Below are positions 38,538 through 47,177 of a stretch of 64,000 nucleotides of DNA, in pieces. The number at the start of each line of letters is the position of its first letter. Within the stretch, counting starts at the first letter, position 1. The notes under the pieces were generated by a model. It did not search any database and had not been told where the DNA came from. It worked only from the letters and a program-made list of their open reading frames with translations. Where the stretch lies: contig NZ_LFND01000007.1 in assembly GCF_001045465.1 (NCBI RefSeq), positions 434,001 to 498,000 on the forward strand. The letters are read 5' to 3'. A program made the position numbers and the translations under genes. This stretch comes from Chryseobacterium angstadtii. GTDB taxonomy: Bacteria; Bacteroidota; Bacteroidia; Flavobacteriales; Weeksellaceae.

Positions 38538-39701
38538 CTATAGTCGAGGTCTTCTCTTTTTCTTTTTCTTCAGGGCAGGTATGTATTCTGGTTCTAAATC
38601 CGCGGCATCACCAATTCTTAAAAGTGAAAAAAGTCCCGCTGCAAGTTCAGCGGTTTTAAAGATCTGCTCAAAAGCGGAAAAGGGGATATGGCTTTTAATG
38701 GAAAGTTCGTTACAGATTTTATTCATTTCAGCGAGTAAATTTTTATCATCCGTTCTGTTAAATGCTGGATTCTTCAAACGTTCATATCGGATAGATTTTT
38801 GCAGCGCATCTAGGACAGATTCCCGATATTTTTTCTTTTCTATAGCAAAAAAATGGGGATCGGTCAAAAGTATGGTATTTCTGCTTTTCTGATCAGCAAT
38901 TTCCTTTTTCAGATTTTCTGTTTCCTTTTTAAGTTCAGACGTCCTTTTGTTCTCTGCTTCCAGCTGCTTATTGGCTTTTAAAAGTTCAACATTATATAAT
39001 CTGAAAGCATCCCCGTAATTCCTGGTTGTTTTGTCAATATTAATCTGCTGGATGCCTAAGAAATTGGTTTCTTTGATGACCAAATCATTGAATTTACCGG
39101 AACCCAGCTGCGCTGTCATCTCCTGTATTTTGATTTCAAGGCCTTTTAATTCCTCTTCTTTTTTCTGTATCTTAAATTCTACCGCTTCCAGCCTGCCTAT
39201 TGAACCAGAAGTACCACGTTCCATACCCAGGCACTCGGCAGCAAGATCCTGCATTTTGGAGTAATGAAAAGACTGATGTTTTAGTGTCTTTCCTGTCTTT
39301 AGATCCTGCCAGTCGGCAACAAGATGTGCATGTAAATTGGGTTTCCATTCTTTGGATTCTTTATCCCAGTGGCCTTCATCTTTATGGATGGCAATCTGGA
39401 ATACCTTTATTCCCAGTTCCTGCTCCAATCTTCGGGAAAGATCATGAAGGTCTTTCATGGTGGTATCCTCTTTAATCACGACTACCGCTTCACGGACAGG
39501 CATCGCATTACGCTGTAATTTTCTGCCAGACTTTTCTTTGCAATAGGCTTCAATTTTTTGTATTCTATCTGAGATCTTTTCTTTTTGCCAATATTCATTT
39601 TTTGCAGTCAGGTCTTTTCGAACATAATCAAATGTCTTTTTCCGAAAATTATGAGTTTCGGAATCAAATTTTACAGCTTTAAAATTGATGGAAGTTTTCA
39701 T
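38538..39701 (-). CDS. MobV-type (Pre/Mob) relaxase
   Basis: 387 residues from ATG 39701, preferred over 39734 because MKTSINFKAVK is the natural N-terminus. The relaxase domain (~1-165) has the metal-binding histidine cluster AIHKDEGHWDKES...PNLHAHLVADW, a variant of HxDE...PHxH. Next comes a long coiled coil (~170-285, KKEEELKGLEIKIQEMTAQL). It should nick the oriT, bind the 5' end and lead single-strand transfer through a helper's pore. The hairpin cluster just upstream (39727-39870) is the expected position for oriT. Confidence 0.85.
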   Translation of the reverse strand: MKTSINFKAVKFDSETHNFRKKTFDYVRKDLTAKNEYWQKEKISDRIQKIEAYCKEKSGRKLQRNAMPVREAVVVIKEDTTMKDLHDLSRRLEQELGIKVFQIAIHKDEGHWDKESKEWKPNLHAHLVADWQDLKTGKTLKHQSFHYSKMQDLAAECLGMERGTSGSIGRLEAVEFKIQKKEEELKGLEIKIQEMTAQLGSGKFNDLVIKETNFLGIQQINIDKTTRNYGDAFRLYNVELLKANKQLEAENKRTSELKKETENLKKEIADQKSRNTILLTDPHFFAIEKKKYRESVLDALQKSIRYERLKNPAFNRTDDKNLLAEMNKICNELSIKSHIPFSAFEQIFKTAELAAGLFSLLRIGDAADLEPEYIPALKKKKKRRPRL

Positions 39702-39726
39702 ATCTGAATATCTTTTCTTTTCACTA

Positions 39727-39870
39727 GCAAGCATCTTATGCTTGCCTGACCATTTTCATGAAGCGAAGCTTTATGAAAAGCCTCAAAAATCTAATCCGTC
39801 AGGATCAGATTTGAAGCCCCTGCTAGGCGAAGTAGAAACTTTGTCGGGAGCAAAGCGACCTTCAAAGTTG
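39727..39870. other. Candidate origin of transfer (oriT) with stacked hairpins
   Basis: Three hairpins follow one another within 86 bases upstream of the relaxase: GCAAGCAT/ATGCTTGC (39727-39745), TTTTCATGAAGC/GCTTTATGAAAA (39753-39779, one G-T) and AAATCTAATCC/GGATCAGATTT (39787-39812, one mismatch). A nested structure ACTTTG..GTCG/CGAC..CAAAGT follows at about 39837-39868. This density of inverted repeats next to a relaxase gene is typical of an oriT. The nick site is not identified. Confidence 0.65.
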
Positions 39871-39917
39871 CGAATGAGCTCCTAACTTTTGCGGAAAGCT
39901 TGCTAAAAAGCGCAGTC

Positions 39918-40916
39918 CTACATTCTCCTGCGCACACCTTTTTTTATCCTGTTTGTTTCTTCTTTGCACGATTCCTGTTTTTCTGCATGCCCGTTTTTCG
40001 CTGCCGTTGTTATTTGCGTATTGATTGTCTCATGATCATGCTGCTGTCTTTTAGCTACGAGGTACTGATTCAGATCTTTATGATCTGAATAGAGGAGGGA
40101 AAAGTCCCTGGCATGGGGGAAGTGCTCAATGATCGTATCAATACACTGCGTTCCCGCTTTATCATTGTCCAAAAACAGGCTGATCTCTGAATAGGAATCA
40201 AGCAGCGTCAAAGCCTTTTTAAGCATTGCCGTAGAATTTAATACCAGCAGATCCCCCTCGAAAGATTTCTGCATTTCGATAAAGGACAGGGCATCGGTAA
40301 AGCCTTCAAAAACGGCCACTTTTCGGTTAGGGATGTTATTTCCAGTTTCGTTACCACTGATTGGCCAAGCATTCGAAAAGAAAGGTAAAACGGAAATATC
40401 CTTTTTAAGTAAAGCCCCCTTGTAGAATGCGTTTCTAAGTTCCCATCCATCAGAATTATTCTTAAATCCGACCGCATAAAACTGTTTATTGTTGGTGGTA
40501 AACCATAATTCTTTAATAAAGGGATATACCTTTTCACTTAAACCCCGCTGGTGTAGATAGGATAAAAGATTAGGATGTGCAATATCCATAATCCTGTCTA
40601 TACGGTAATTAGGATTGGATTTTAGTGTCATTGTTTGCTGGTGAAAAGAAGAAAAATTTTGACCGGATGCCCATTCCAGGGCTCCTTTTACCGATGTGTG
40701 GAAATATTTCTGGATAAAATCGGTCGTTGTGCCGCCCGCTCCTTCTGAAAAGAGGTACCAGAGGTTCTTCGGCCTGTCAACTTTAAAAGAGGCATGGGAT
40801 TCAGGCCCAAAAGGACTGATATACCATGCTTCTTTGTCATTTTGTCGGGTTGGAAGGTGTCCGAGAAAAGCGAGGACTTCTTCCAGCCCTATGGAATTTA
40901 ATTGCTTACAGTTCAT
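39918..40916 (-). CDS. Toprim-domain primase-like protein
   Basis: 332 residues. The N-terminal ~85 residues have the shape of a CHC2-type primase domain (YISPFGPESHASFKVDRPKN, EGAGGTTTDFI) but lack zinc-binding cysteines. The Toprim domain has the acidic pair EGFTDALSF (~215) and the DND of SLFLDNDKAG (~270). Such proteins accompany mobilization genes in Bacteroidetes elements and may prime the transferred strand. Without zinc ligands, the N-terminal domain is probably degenerate. Confidence 0.82.
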   Translation of the reverse strand: MNCKQLNSIGLEEVLAFLGHLPTRQNDKEAWYISPFGPESHASFKVDRPKNLWYLFSEGAGGTTTDFIQKYFHTSVKGALEWASGQNFSSFHQQTMTLKSNPNYRIDRIMDIAHPNLLSYLHQRGLSEKVYPFIKELWFTTNNKQFYAVGFKNNSDGWELRNAFYKGALLKKDISVLPFFSNAWPISGNETGNNIPNRKVAVFEGFTDALSFIEMQKSFEGDLLVLNSTAMLKKALTLLDSYSEISLFLDNDKAGTQCIDTIIEHFPHARDFSLLYSDHKDLNQYLVAKRQQHDHETINTQITTAAKNGHAEKQESCKEETNRIKKGVRRRM

Positions 40917-41346
40917 TTTGCATCATCTATTTTTCAGAAGATAGCAAAGCGAATAAGGTGAGGATGTAAACTGGAATTAAGTGGCCGTATTTGTCCTTTC
41001 GTTTCTTAACAAATCAATCTAATGCCTACTTTATTAGGACAGAAAAGGAAAAATACTGCCCATCAATACAGCCTTACAGTAATACTGGAATTCATGTATT
41101 TAATTTGTCATATCGCTGGCTTTATAGCTTTATATATTGCTGACAAATAAAAATCATAAAATTATATGAAGATACAATCATTACACGCTGACATGATGAC
41201 TTTACAATTTGGTATACTCAAATAATGTTAATTAAATGTTTTGTAAAAATGATAACGTCATAGCAAACTGGCTTTATAATAATACATAAGGTTATAAGGT
41301 TAACAACATAAAGAGAAAAAATGACAAATACTTAATCTGCTATCCT
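40917..41346. other. Divergent intergenic region between Toprim and DUF3408 genes
   Basis: About 430 bases, AT-rich. No gene, terminator or clear repeat is seen; it should hold two divergent promoters. Confidence 0.4.
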
Positions 41347-41814
41347 ATGGAAAATAAAAACCTATTTAATCATAACAATGAAACAGGAGATCCTACGAAA
41401 AAGGAAAACTTAACTGAGAACTCTGTCCAAACGGGACAAATATCGGATAATGATCGTCCTGTAAGCGATGACGATTATTTAAAGCTAGCTATGGAGCCTG
41501 ATACGCCTTTAAAGGCTGGAACTGGGAAAATCCAATCATCTATGAGTAGAACCAGAAGGTCTAAATCCCAGGGACTAACGGAGAAGGAATATTTTGAAAC
41601 CTTCTTTAAAATTCCAAAACAAAATGCAAGCAAAGGGAGGACTGTATATATCCGTCCAGAATTCCATCAGAAATTCTTAAAGCTGATTGCAGGACTTGAA
41701 ATTGACAGGCTGACAATGTATGCTTATCTGGACAATATCATTGAACATCATTTTACAGAATTTGAGGAAACGATCTATAAGATATATCAGGACAGAAATA
41801 AACCACTTTTTTAA
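41347..41814 (+). CDS. DUF3408 family protein of mobile elements
   Basis: 155 residues. A disordered, polar N-terminal half, then the conserved DUF3408 C-terminal part (KGRTVYIRPEFHQKFLKLIA, MYAYLDNIIEHHFTEFEETI, ending NKPLF). The family is found almost only on Bacteroidetes conjugative and mobilizable elements; the role is unknown, with DNA binding or transfer accessory suggested. Its position opposite the relaxase/Toprim genes supports a mobilization module. Confidence 0.85.
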   Translation: MENKNLFNHNNETGDPTKKENLTENSVQTGQISDNDRPVSDDDYLKLAMEPDTPLKAGTGKIQSSMSRTRRSKSQGLTEKEYFETFFKIPKQNASKGRTVYIRPEFHQKFLKLIAGLEIDRLTMYAYLDNIIEHHFTEFEETIYKIYQDRNKPLF

Positions 41815-41927
41815 AGAAAGTGGGATATTTATCATAATTAAGACAATGAAGGAAATAAGAGGACAGTAACTTCCAATTTAGATAAGCAAATCATTTTCAG
41901 GAATAAATTTCCAAAAAATGATTCCTT

Positions 41928-42629
41928 ATGCTATACAAAGAAACTGTCAGTAGAGAAATGTGGGAACTACTCCAAGAATTAATGAAAGATGGAAAATTTA
42001 AAGATTACATCTTAGTTGGAGGTACAGCATTATCTCTAAAAATAGGACATAGAAAATCAGTAGATATAGATTTGTTCACCACAAAAGATTTTGATTCACA
42101 GGAGATGCTTTATTACCTGAATCAAAAGTATGGTGCAGTCATTCCGGAAAGCAGACTTTTTACCAATACAGTACTTACCCATATCAATGATATAAAGGTT
42201 GATATTGTTACCCACAAATATCCTTTATTAAATCCTATAGAAATGAGCGAAGGTATTCGAATGATCTCTAATGAGGATATAGGAGCGATGAAGCTCCATG
42301 CCATTTTTCAGAGTGGAAAAAGATTAAAAGATTTTGTGGACATGTATTTTCTTCTGGAAGAGAAATCACTTAAAGACTATCTTCAGGCATATGAGAAAAA
42401 ATATGACGGTCATGATTTTTTGGCTGCTTATGCACTGTCTTTTTTTGGCAATATTGATTTTGATAAGGCTTTTGATGTTTCAATGATGAAAGGAAAAGAG
42501 AACAATTGGCCAAGAATGTCAGAGCGTTTAAAAAAGGCAGCTGTTAATCCTGAATTGAAATTTGAGATAAAACTTAAACAGGAAAATGGAAAGAAACCAC
42601 CTGGAAAAGGTAAGGGTTTTCGCCGATAA
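41928..42629 (+). CDS. AbiEii/AbiGii-type nucleotidyltransferase (toxin-like)
   Basis: 233 residues. Nucleotidyltransferase fold with the VGGTALSLKIGHRKSVDIDLF motif (about residues 29-48; GG, then DxD) and a third acidic residue in NDIKVDIVTHK. This is the MNT-like toxin of AbiE phage-defence and toxin-antitoxin systems, which modifies tRNA or proteins with NMPs. A basic, glycine-rich tail (GKKPPGKGKGFRR) ends the protein. The next gene (DUF6922-like) is 38 bases downstream and is the probable partner. Confidence 0.88.
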   Translation: MLYKETVSREMWELLQELMKDGKFKDYILVGGTALSLKIGHRKSVDIDLFTTKDFDSQEMLYYLNQKYGAVIPESRLFTNTVLTHINDIKVDIVTHKYPLLNPIEMSEGIRMISNEDIGAMKLHAIFQSGKRLKDFVDMYFLLEEKSLKDYLQAYEKKYDGHDFLAAYALSFFGNIDFDKAFDVSMMKGKENNWPRMSERLKKAAVNPELKFEIKLKQENGKKPPGKGKGFRR

Positions 42630-42667
42630 TTATTGCTTAATCTAATGAAATTCAGTACATTTATAGT

Positions 42668-42985
42668 ATGAAAAATATTGTAAACAATGTGTTAAAACCA
42701 AATCTGCACGCCAAATTTTTTTGGGATACGGATATAAATAAAGTGGACTGGCAAAAAATGTATGTTGCAGTTATCACCCGTATTATAGAAAGAGGAGGGC
42801 AAAAAGAGGTTGATGAGATCGTACGCTTTTATGGACGTGAAAAGGTTTTAAAAGCAGTAAAGGATGAAATCTTCTTTCTTCCCAATTATGCAATAGAAGA
42901 TGCTATAAAATTTTTTCCGGAACTTAGAAAAGAGGAAATGTTCTGCTATTTAAACCGTAAAGACAGACCATACCATTGGATATAA
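42668..42985 (+). CDS. DUF6922-like small protein, probable antitoxin partner
   Basis: 105 residues, no signal. FFWDTDINKVDWQKMY, a middle ITRIIERGGQKEVDEIVRFY and GREKVLKAV fit the DUF6922 family, whose members sit beside AbiEii-type genes in Bacteroidetes. It could be the antitoxin. Here it follows the toxin-like gene rather than preceding it. The family call is from memory. Confidence 0.7.
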   Translation: MKNIVNNVLKPNLHAKFFWDTDINKVDWQKMYVAVITRIIERGGQKEVDEIVRFYGREKVLKAVKDEIFFLPNYAIEDAIKFFPELRKEEMFCYLNRKDRPYHWI

Positions 42986-43050
42986 ATTATGAGCTGAACA
43001 GTTCCTTTAAACCTAACAACTTGGAAAACTCTCCCTTTATTAAATCAGAA

Positions 43051-43725
43051 TTAATTTACTACAATCCATAGATGATCAAGATTAATATCATTTGATGCTC
43101 GATGAGCTATAGATTTAAAAAGAGAGTAGTCAGTATTATTATCTACTTCTGAAAGTGCTTCGTCGGATTTCCAATTTGTCTTATCTAGCATAGATAGATC
43201 GCCAATCCAATCATTAATTGTAGTATGCCAATGCTTAAAATCTTTGTCTTCTATAAAACCGAGCAGACCACATTCAAATAATCCTCTCCCATGTTTTTCA
43301 GATTTGTATCTTTCTATCCCTCCGTTATTATTATCACCAATCACATATTCTTTTTCTCGTTTTTTCTCAGGTGATGGAAGCCTCTTACTTTCCACAGAGT
43401 ATAATGATGAAAGTTCTACATCTTGTTCATTTGGATAGAAGAAAAAATCTGAAAAGCCTTTACTCAGATTATAAACATCCTGATATTGTCCCTCAATATT
43501 AAATGGATATTCTTTCTTTCTGATAAGTATTTGGGCTTGCTTAGTGTATAGTTGAGTCAAATCGTTTTCACTTAGTTTCTTTTTCTTATGAAACCCGGAT
43601 TTTAAATAAGATTTGAAATTTACCACAGTCTCTACCATACATTCTTTTGCAAGACTGACTAACCTATTTTTTGGAAGTGCAACATTAGGTTGAGAAAAAT
43701 TGAATATGTTATCCTCTGCTATCAT
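43051..43725 (-). CDS. Probable restriction endonuclease (PD-(D/E)XK-like)
   Basis: 224 residues from ATG 43725. That ATG shares its A with the TAA stop of the methyltransferase (TAATG), which implies translational coupling; the longer frame to 43758 would start inside the methylase gene. A nuclease core is suggested by GFSDFFFYP (D93) and YSVESKRL (E112, K114), followed by GIERYKSEKHGRGLFECGLL, a pattern seen in restriction enzymes after the catalytic strands. I do not recognise a named enzyme. Its location directly after a DNA methyltransferase supports a restriction role. Confidence 0.7.
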   Translation of the reverse strand: MIAEDNIFNFSQPNVALPKNRLVSLAKECMVETVVNFKSYLKSGFHKKKKLSENDLTQLYTKQAQILIRKKEYPFNIEGQYQDVYNLSKGFSDFFFYPNEQDVELSSLYSVESKRLPSPEKKREKEYVIGDNNNGGIERYKSEKHGRGLFECGLLGFIEDKDFKHWHTTINDWIGDLSMLDKTNWKSDEALSEVDNNTDYSLFKSIAHRASNDINLDHLWIVVN

Positions 43726-46628
43726 TAAAAACCTGCATTTGAAAAGTCGGAGAAACATTTGTCAGCATCACGATATGCTGTAAGAGAAAGCCAATATCTG
43801 TATTGGTTAGGTTTGATAAAAACAATCGTATCCTTTTGTGGGTACAATTTAATTATCCTTTTTATTGACAACTGTTCAGAAACTACATTATCTGTTAAAT
43901 TTTCAATATTAAGATTTGATAAGTCTTTATGAAAGGCGGGCCTAATATTTTCAGCATCAAACTTAAATACGGCGGCTATTAATGAGTTATCTAGTTCTGC
44001 GACATCGCTCAACCTGAATTTTTGTCCGTTATCTTCTCCATAAACCATATTTAATACTTTCGAAAATTCAGAACCATAATGGATAATAAAATCTATATAA
44101 TCTTTTTTACTAATCGACTTTGTGGTAATTGAGTTCTCACCATAGATAAAAAAATCTTGCTGAAAATTAATACAGTCATTAATTATGTTTAAATCAAAAT
44201 CAGAAAAAATAGAGTGGTCTGGAATAAAAGGAATATTCTTTAAATCCTTTAAGAGAAACGTATTATTTCGGTTGATTAATGTTTCAGCACTTGTTGCAAG
44301 AAGCCAAAACTTATAGAAATTGTAATAATTCTCAAAAGAATCATAGATTTGTTTCAAAAATGATTTATCATTATCTAATGATTTGATAGAAACCATTCTT
44401 CTTTTAAAGGAAAAAGAAATTTCATTGAGAAATATTGGAAATCGCTTCTCTCCGATATTTTCCCAAATTATTAGATTAGGAGCTAAGAAAGCCTGCTCTT
44501 TAGGGATTTTTGAAAATTTAATTTGTTTTGTTATAGGAGATAATAAATCATAGGAAATGCCATTTTCATCAATACCTTTTGTTGTTAAAAATGGTATGTT
44601 ATATATGTAGTCGGGAGATAAATTTTGTTTACTCCCAATTTCAAATCCCTCTTCAATTATGCTATTGTTATCGTTTAAAATATCATTGAGGGTAGGTAGA
44701 ATTTTTACCTTTTCAATCAGATTCTTAATCCTTCCTCCTCCAAGTAGGTTATTTTTCCAAATAAACTCATTGTTAATAGCACTTTGTCTGTTTACGAAAT
44801 GAAAATCATAATCATCTATCTCAAAAAATATTCGTTCTTTAGTGGCAATTGTACGTCTAAAAGTCAGGTGTAAAAGATTTTTACTGAAATCCGGCTTTTC
44901 ATTTCTGACAAAAACCGCTGCGGAGGCTACATCTGCACCATTGTCCCAAAGTGACTTATTTCTTGCTAGAGCAGTAAAGTCAAAAATTTGTACAATGTTA
45001 TAATTTGAGAACAAGGCTCTTTTATAATCGTTGGATGTACTATTGTAAAGCAGTCCTGATGATTTAATAATCAGACATGATAAGCCGCTTTCATTTAAAT
45101 ATCCTAAAGCCTCTGATAAAAACTTTAAGGCAATTTGACCTTGTGGTATAGTAACACTATTGTTTTCCAATTGCCATTTATTGGAATAATTGGAAATGGC
45201 ACCTCGTACAAATGGAGGATTACCAATTATCAAATCAAATTTTTTACCTCTTATAGAATCACATTGGAAAAAATCTGACCATATAAGATTCTCTTCGGTT
45301 AAGTCCTCAAAACGTAATTCATTAATAATTTTTATAGGATTTAACTCGTTACAAAGCGCTAAGCTTAAACTAAAAGAAGCTAATTTTATCGCTTGTTCTT
45401 CTTTGTCAACTCCATAGATATTTTTCAACAGAGGTTTTAAATCCTTAATATCAGGAAACTTCATTTCATTTTGCAGTCGCCAGATTTGAACTAATCGTTT
45501 AAATGCAACTACCAGAAAAATTCCCGAACCACAAGCAGGATCTAATATTTTAAAGTCTTTAAGATTTATTTGTTCATATTTCTTCAGGGAAATACACTCA
45601 TCAACCAATAACTTAGCAAGGTGGGAAGGAGTATAGTATAATCCTTTCTCTTGTTTATCCTCTCCTAAAAACTCTTCGTATAAACGACTGATTAACTCTA
45701 CAGGAATATATTTAAATTCAAAATATCTTAAATCGAACTTGAATTCACCCTGTTGAGAGATGATGTCTGTTTTGTCAGTAGATAAAAAATCTGCAAGAAT
45801 GTTTAAATCTAAGGATTGCAATTTTTTTTGTTCAGTCTCGGTCCAGCTAAACACGTTTCCGTTGAAATCTTTATTCAAATCAATCAACAGATCAACAAAT
45901 TTTCCTTTACGCAATACTTCATTAAAAGTACTTGCTTTGTTATATTTCTTAAAATATTTTTCTGACAATAGTTTATTACCATTCGTATCTATACGCTCTT
46001 CTAAATATTTAATTAGTATAGCCTGAACAATAATTTTATTAATTAAAGAAGCTGAGTCTGAATAAGCCGTTTTTAATCTCTCGCTTACGCTTCTGATATT
46101 TTTTATTAAAGTATCATAAGCAGAATTTTGAAACTTGAATTTCTTTTTTACTTCTTCCTGTTCCCAAAAAAGGCCAGTCTTAATTTTTATGGAAAACTGT
46201 TCATTATAAAGATCGTGGATTCTACCCACCAAATTCAAATTAGATATTAAGTATTCCGGCTTGAAATTTTTGGTTATGTGTTTTGTACAATCAACTATTT
46301 TTATTTCGGTACTGAAAAAGAAACAAGCTAACGGTACTTCACCACTGCTCCAAATATTAGTTTGGATATCTGCAATTGAGTTATCTTCTTCGTTAAGACT
46401 CTTTTCTGTGAAATCGAAAAGATATACCTGTGGCTTGTAGATTCCGTTTAGTTGTAATCTAAAATATACGGCAGAGGCTCCCAAATCCTTTGCTGTTTCC
46501 AAGTGGAATTTCAGAAGTGGATCAGGAAGATTGTGTTCGTCAACCAAAAACAGCAAATTATCTCCTTCAAAGCCTAATTTTTTTAGACCTTGCGAGAATG
46601 GTTTTACAATGTTTTCAGGTAAATTCAT
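43725..46628 (-). CDS. N6-adenine DNA methyltransferase, type IIG/Eco57I-like
   Basis: 967 residues. An N-terminal region of ~130 residues (ASAVYFRLQLN, WSSGEVPLACFFFSTEIKIV) like that of Eco57I-type enzymes; a helical segment; LYYTPSHLAKLLVD; SAM motif I ILDPACGSGIFLVV (~361); catalytic motif IV IIGNPPF (~470); and a C-terminal target-recognition region. It methylates adenine in the host DNA. With the coupled nuclease gene it forms a restriction-modification pair on the island. The gene is noticeably AT-rich compared with the RHS genes, which suggests a separate origin. Confidence 0.88.
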   Translation of the reverse strand: MNLPENIVKPFSQGLKKLGFEGDNLLFLVDEHNLPDPLLKFHLETAKDLGASAVYFRLQLNGIYKPQVYLFDFTEKSLNEEDNSIADIQTNIWSSGEVPLACFFFSTEIKIVDCTKHITKNFKPEYLISNLNLVGRIHDLYNEQFSIKIKTGLFWEQEEVKKKFKFQNSAYDTLIKNIRSVSERLKTAYSDSASLINKIIVQAILIKYLEERIDTNGNKLLSEKYFKKYNKASTFNEVLRKGKFVDLLIDLNKDFNGNVFSWTETEQKKLQSLDLNILADFLSTDKTDIISQQGEFKFDLRYFEFKYIPVELISRLYEEFLGEDKQEKGLYYTPSHLAKLLVDECISLKKYEQINLKDFKILDPACGSGIFLVVAFKRLVQIWRLQNEMKFPDIKDLKPLLKNIYGVDKEEQAIKLASFSLSLALCNELNPIKIINELRFEDLTEENLIWSDFFQCDSIRGKKFDLIIGNPPFVRGAISNYSNKWQLENNSVTIPQGQIALKFLSEALGYLNESGLSCLIIKSSGLLYNSTSNDYKRALFSNYNIVQIFDFTALARNKSLWDNGADVASAAVFVRNEKPDFSKNLLHLTFRRTIATKERIFFEIDDYDFHFVNRQSAINNEFIWKNNLLGGGRIKNLIEKVKILPTLNDILNDNNSIIEEGFEIGSKQNLSPDYIYNIPFLTTKGIDENGISYDLLSPITKQIKFSKIPKEQAFLAPNLIIWENIGEKRFPIFLNEISFSFKRRMVSIKSLDNDKSFLKQIYDSFENYYNFYKFWLLATSAETLINRNNTFLLKDLKNIPFIPDHSIFSDFDLNIINDCINFQQDFFIYGENSITTKSISKKDYIDFIIHYGSEFSKVLNMVYGEDNGQKFRLSDVAELDNSLIAAVFKFDAENIRPAFHKDLSNLNIENLTDNVVSEQLSIKRIIKLYPQKDTIVFIKPNQYRYWLSLTAYRDADKCFSDFSNAGF

Positions 46629-46957
46629 ATTAATTTTTACTTGTGTAAAATAAACAAAAATTGACTATTTTCAACTTGTAAAGATACAATTTCAATTCTT
46701 TGTGAATGGTATTTAAGACTAATTATTCAGGCGATCAGCAAAATTTATTTCAAAACTTGAATTCTTCCATTTTAATTATATGAATTTATGCTTTATCGAC
46801 TAGCTCCTAACTATAATCAATACTGTTCAATGTGGAAAATTTAGGACAACAGAAGCCACAGAGTGCAATATAAAAATACAATATACAATCATCGCATATT
46901 TTTATTGCGTTAGTCCACGAATCACAAGCTTAAGGACCGTATTAAAATAATATTGCG
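46629..46957. other. Divergent intergenic region before the recombination genes
   Basis: About 330 bases, AT-rich; promoters for the methylase (minus) and the 63-residue gene (plus) are expected. No structure is recognised. Confidence 0.4.
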
Positions 46958-47149
46958 ATGGAAACAGGAAATTGTTCGGATGAAAACGAAAGGCTATATT
47001 CAAAAAAACTGACTCCAGAAAAAGTGGTTAGTATACTTGGAAAGCATGGCACAAAAGTCTCTATTGAAGAAGCTGAAATCATACTTCAATTTATGCGAAA
47101 AATTGCGGATATCGCAGTAAATCAGTATCTTTATGATAAGACAGACTAA
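46958..47149 (+). CDS. Small conserved protein next to the serine recombinase
   Basis: 63 residues: KKLTPEKVVSILGKHGTKVS, then EEAEIILQFMRKIADIAVNQ and a short tail. It is predicted to be two helices. I recall similar 55-65-residue proteins directly upstream of serine recombinases in other Bacteroidetes. The recombinase starts 28 bases later, so they share a transcript. A helper or directionality factor for excision would fit the size and position, but no function is established. Confidence 0.7.
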   Translation: METGNCSDENERLYSKKLTPEKVVSILGKHGTKVSIEEAEIILQFMRKIADIAVNQYLYDKTD

Positions 47150-47177
47150 TGTCCAATATTCACCAAAAACTTTTATT

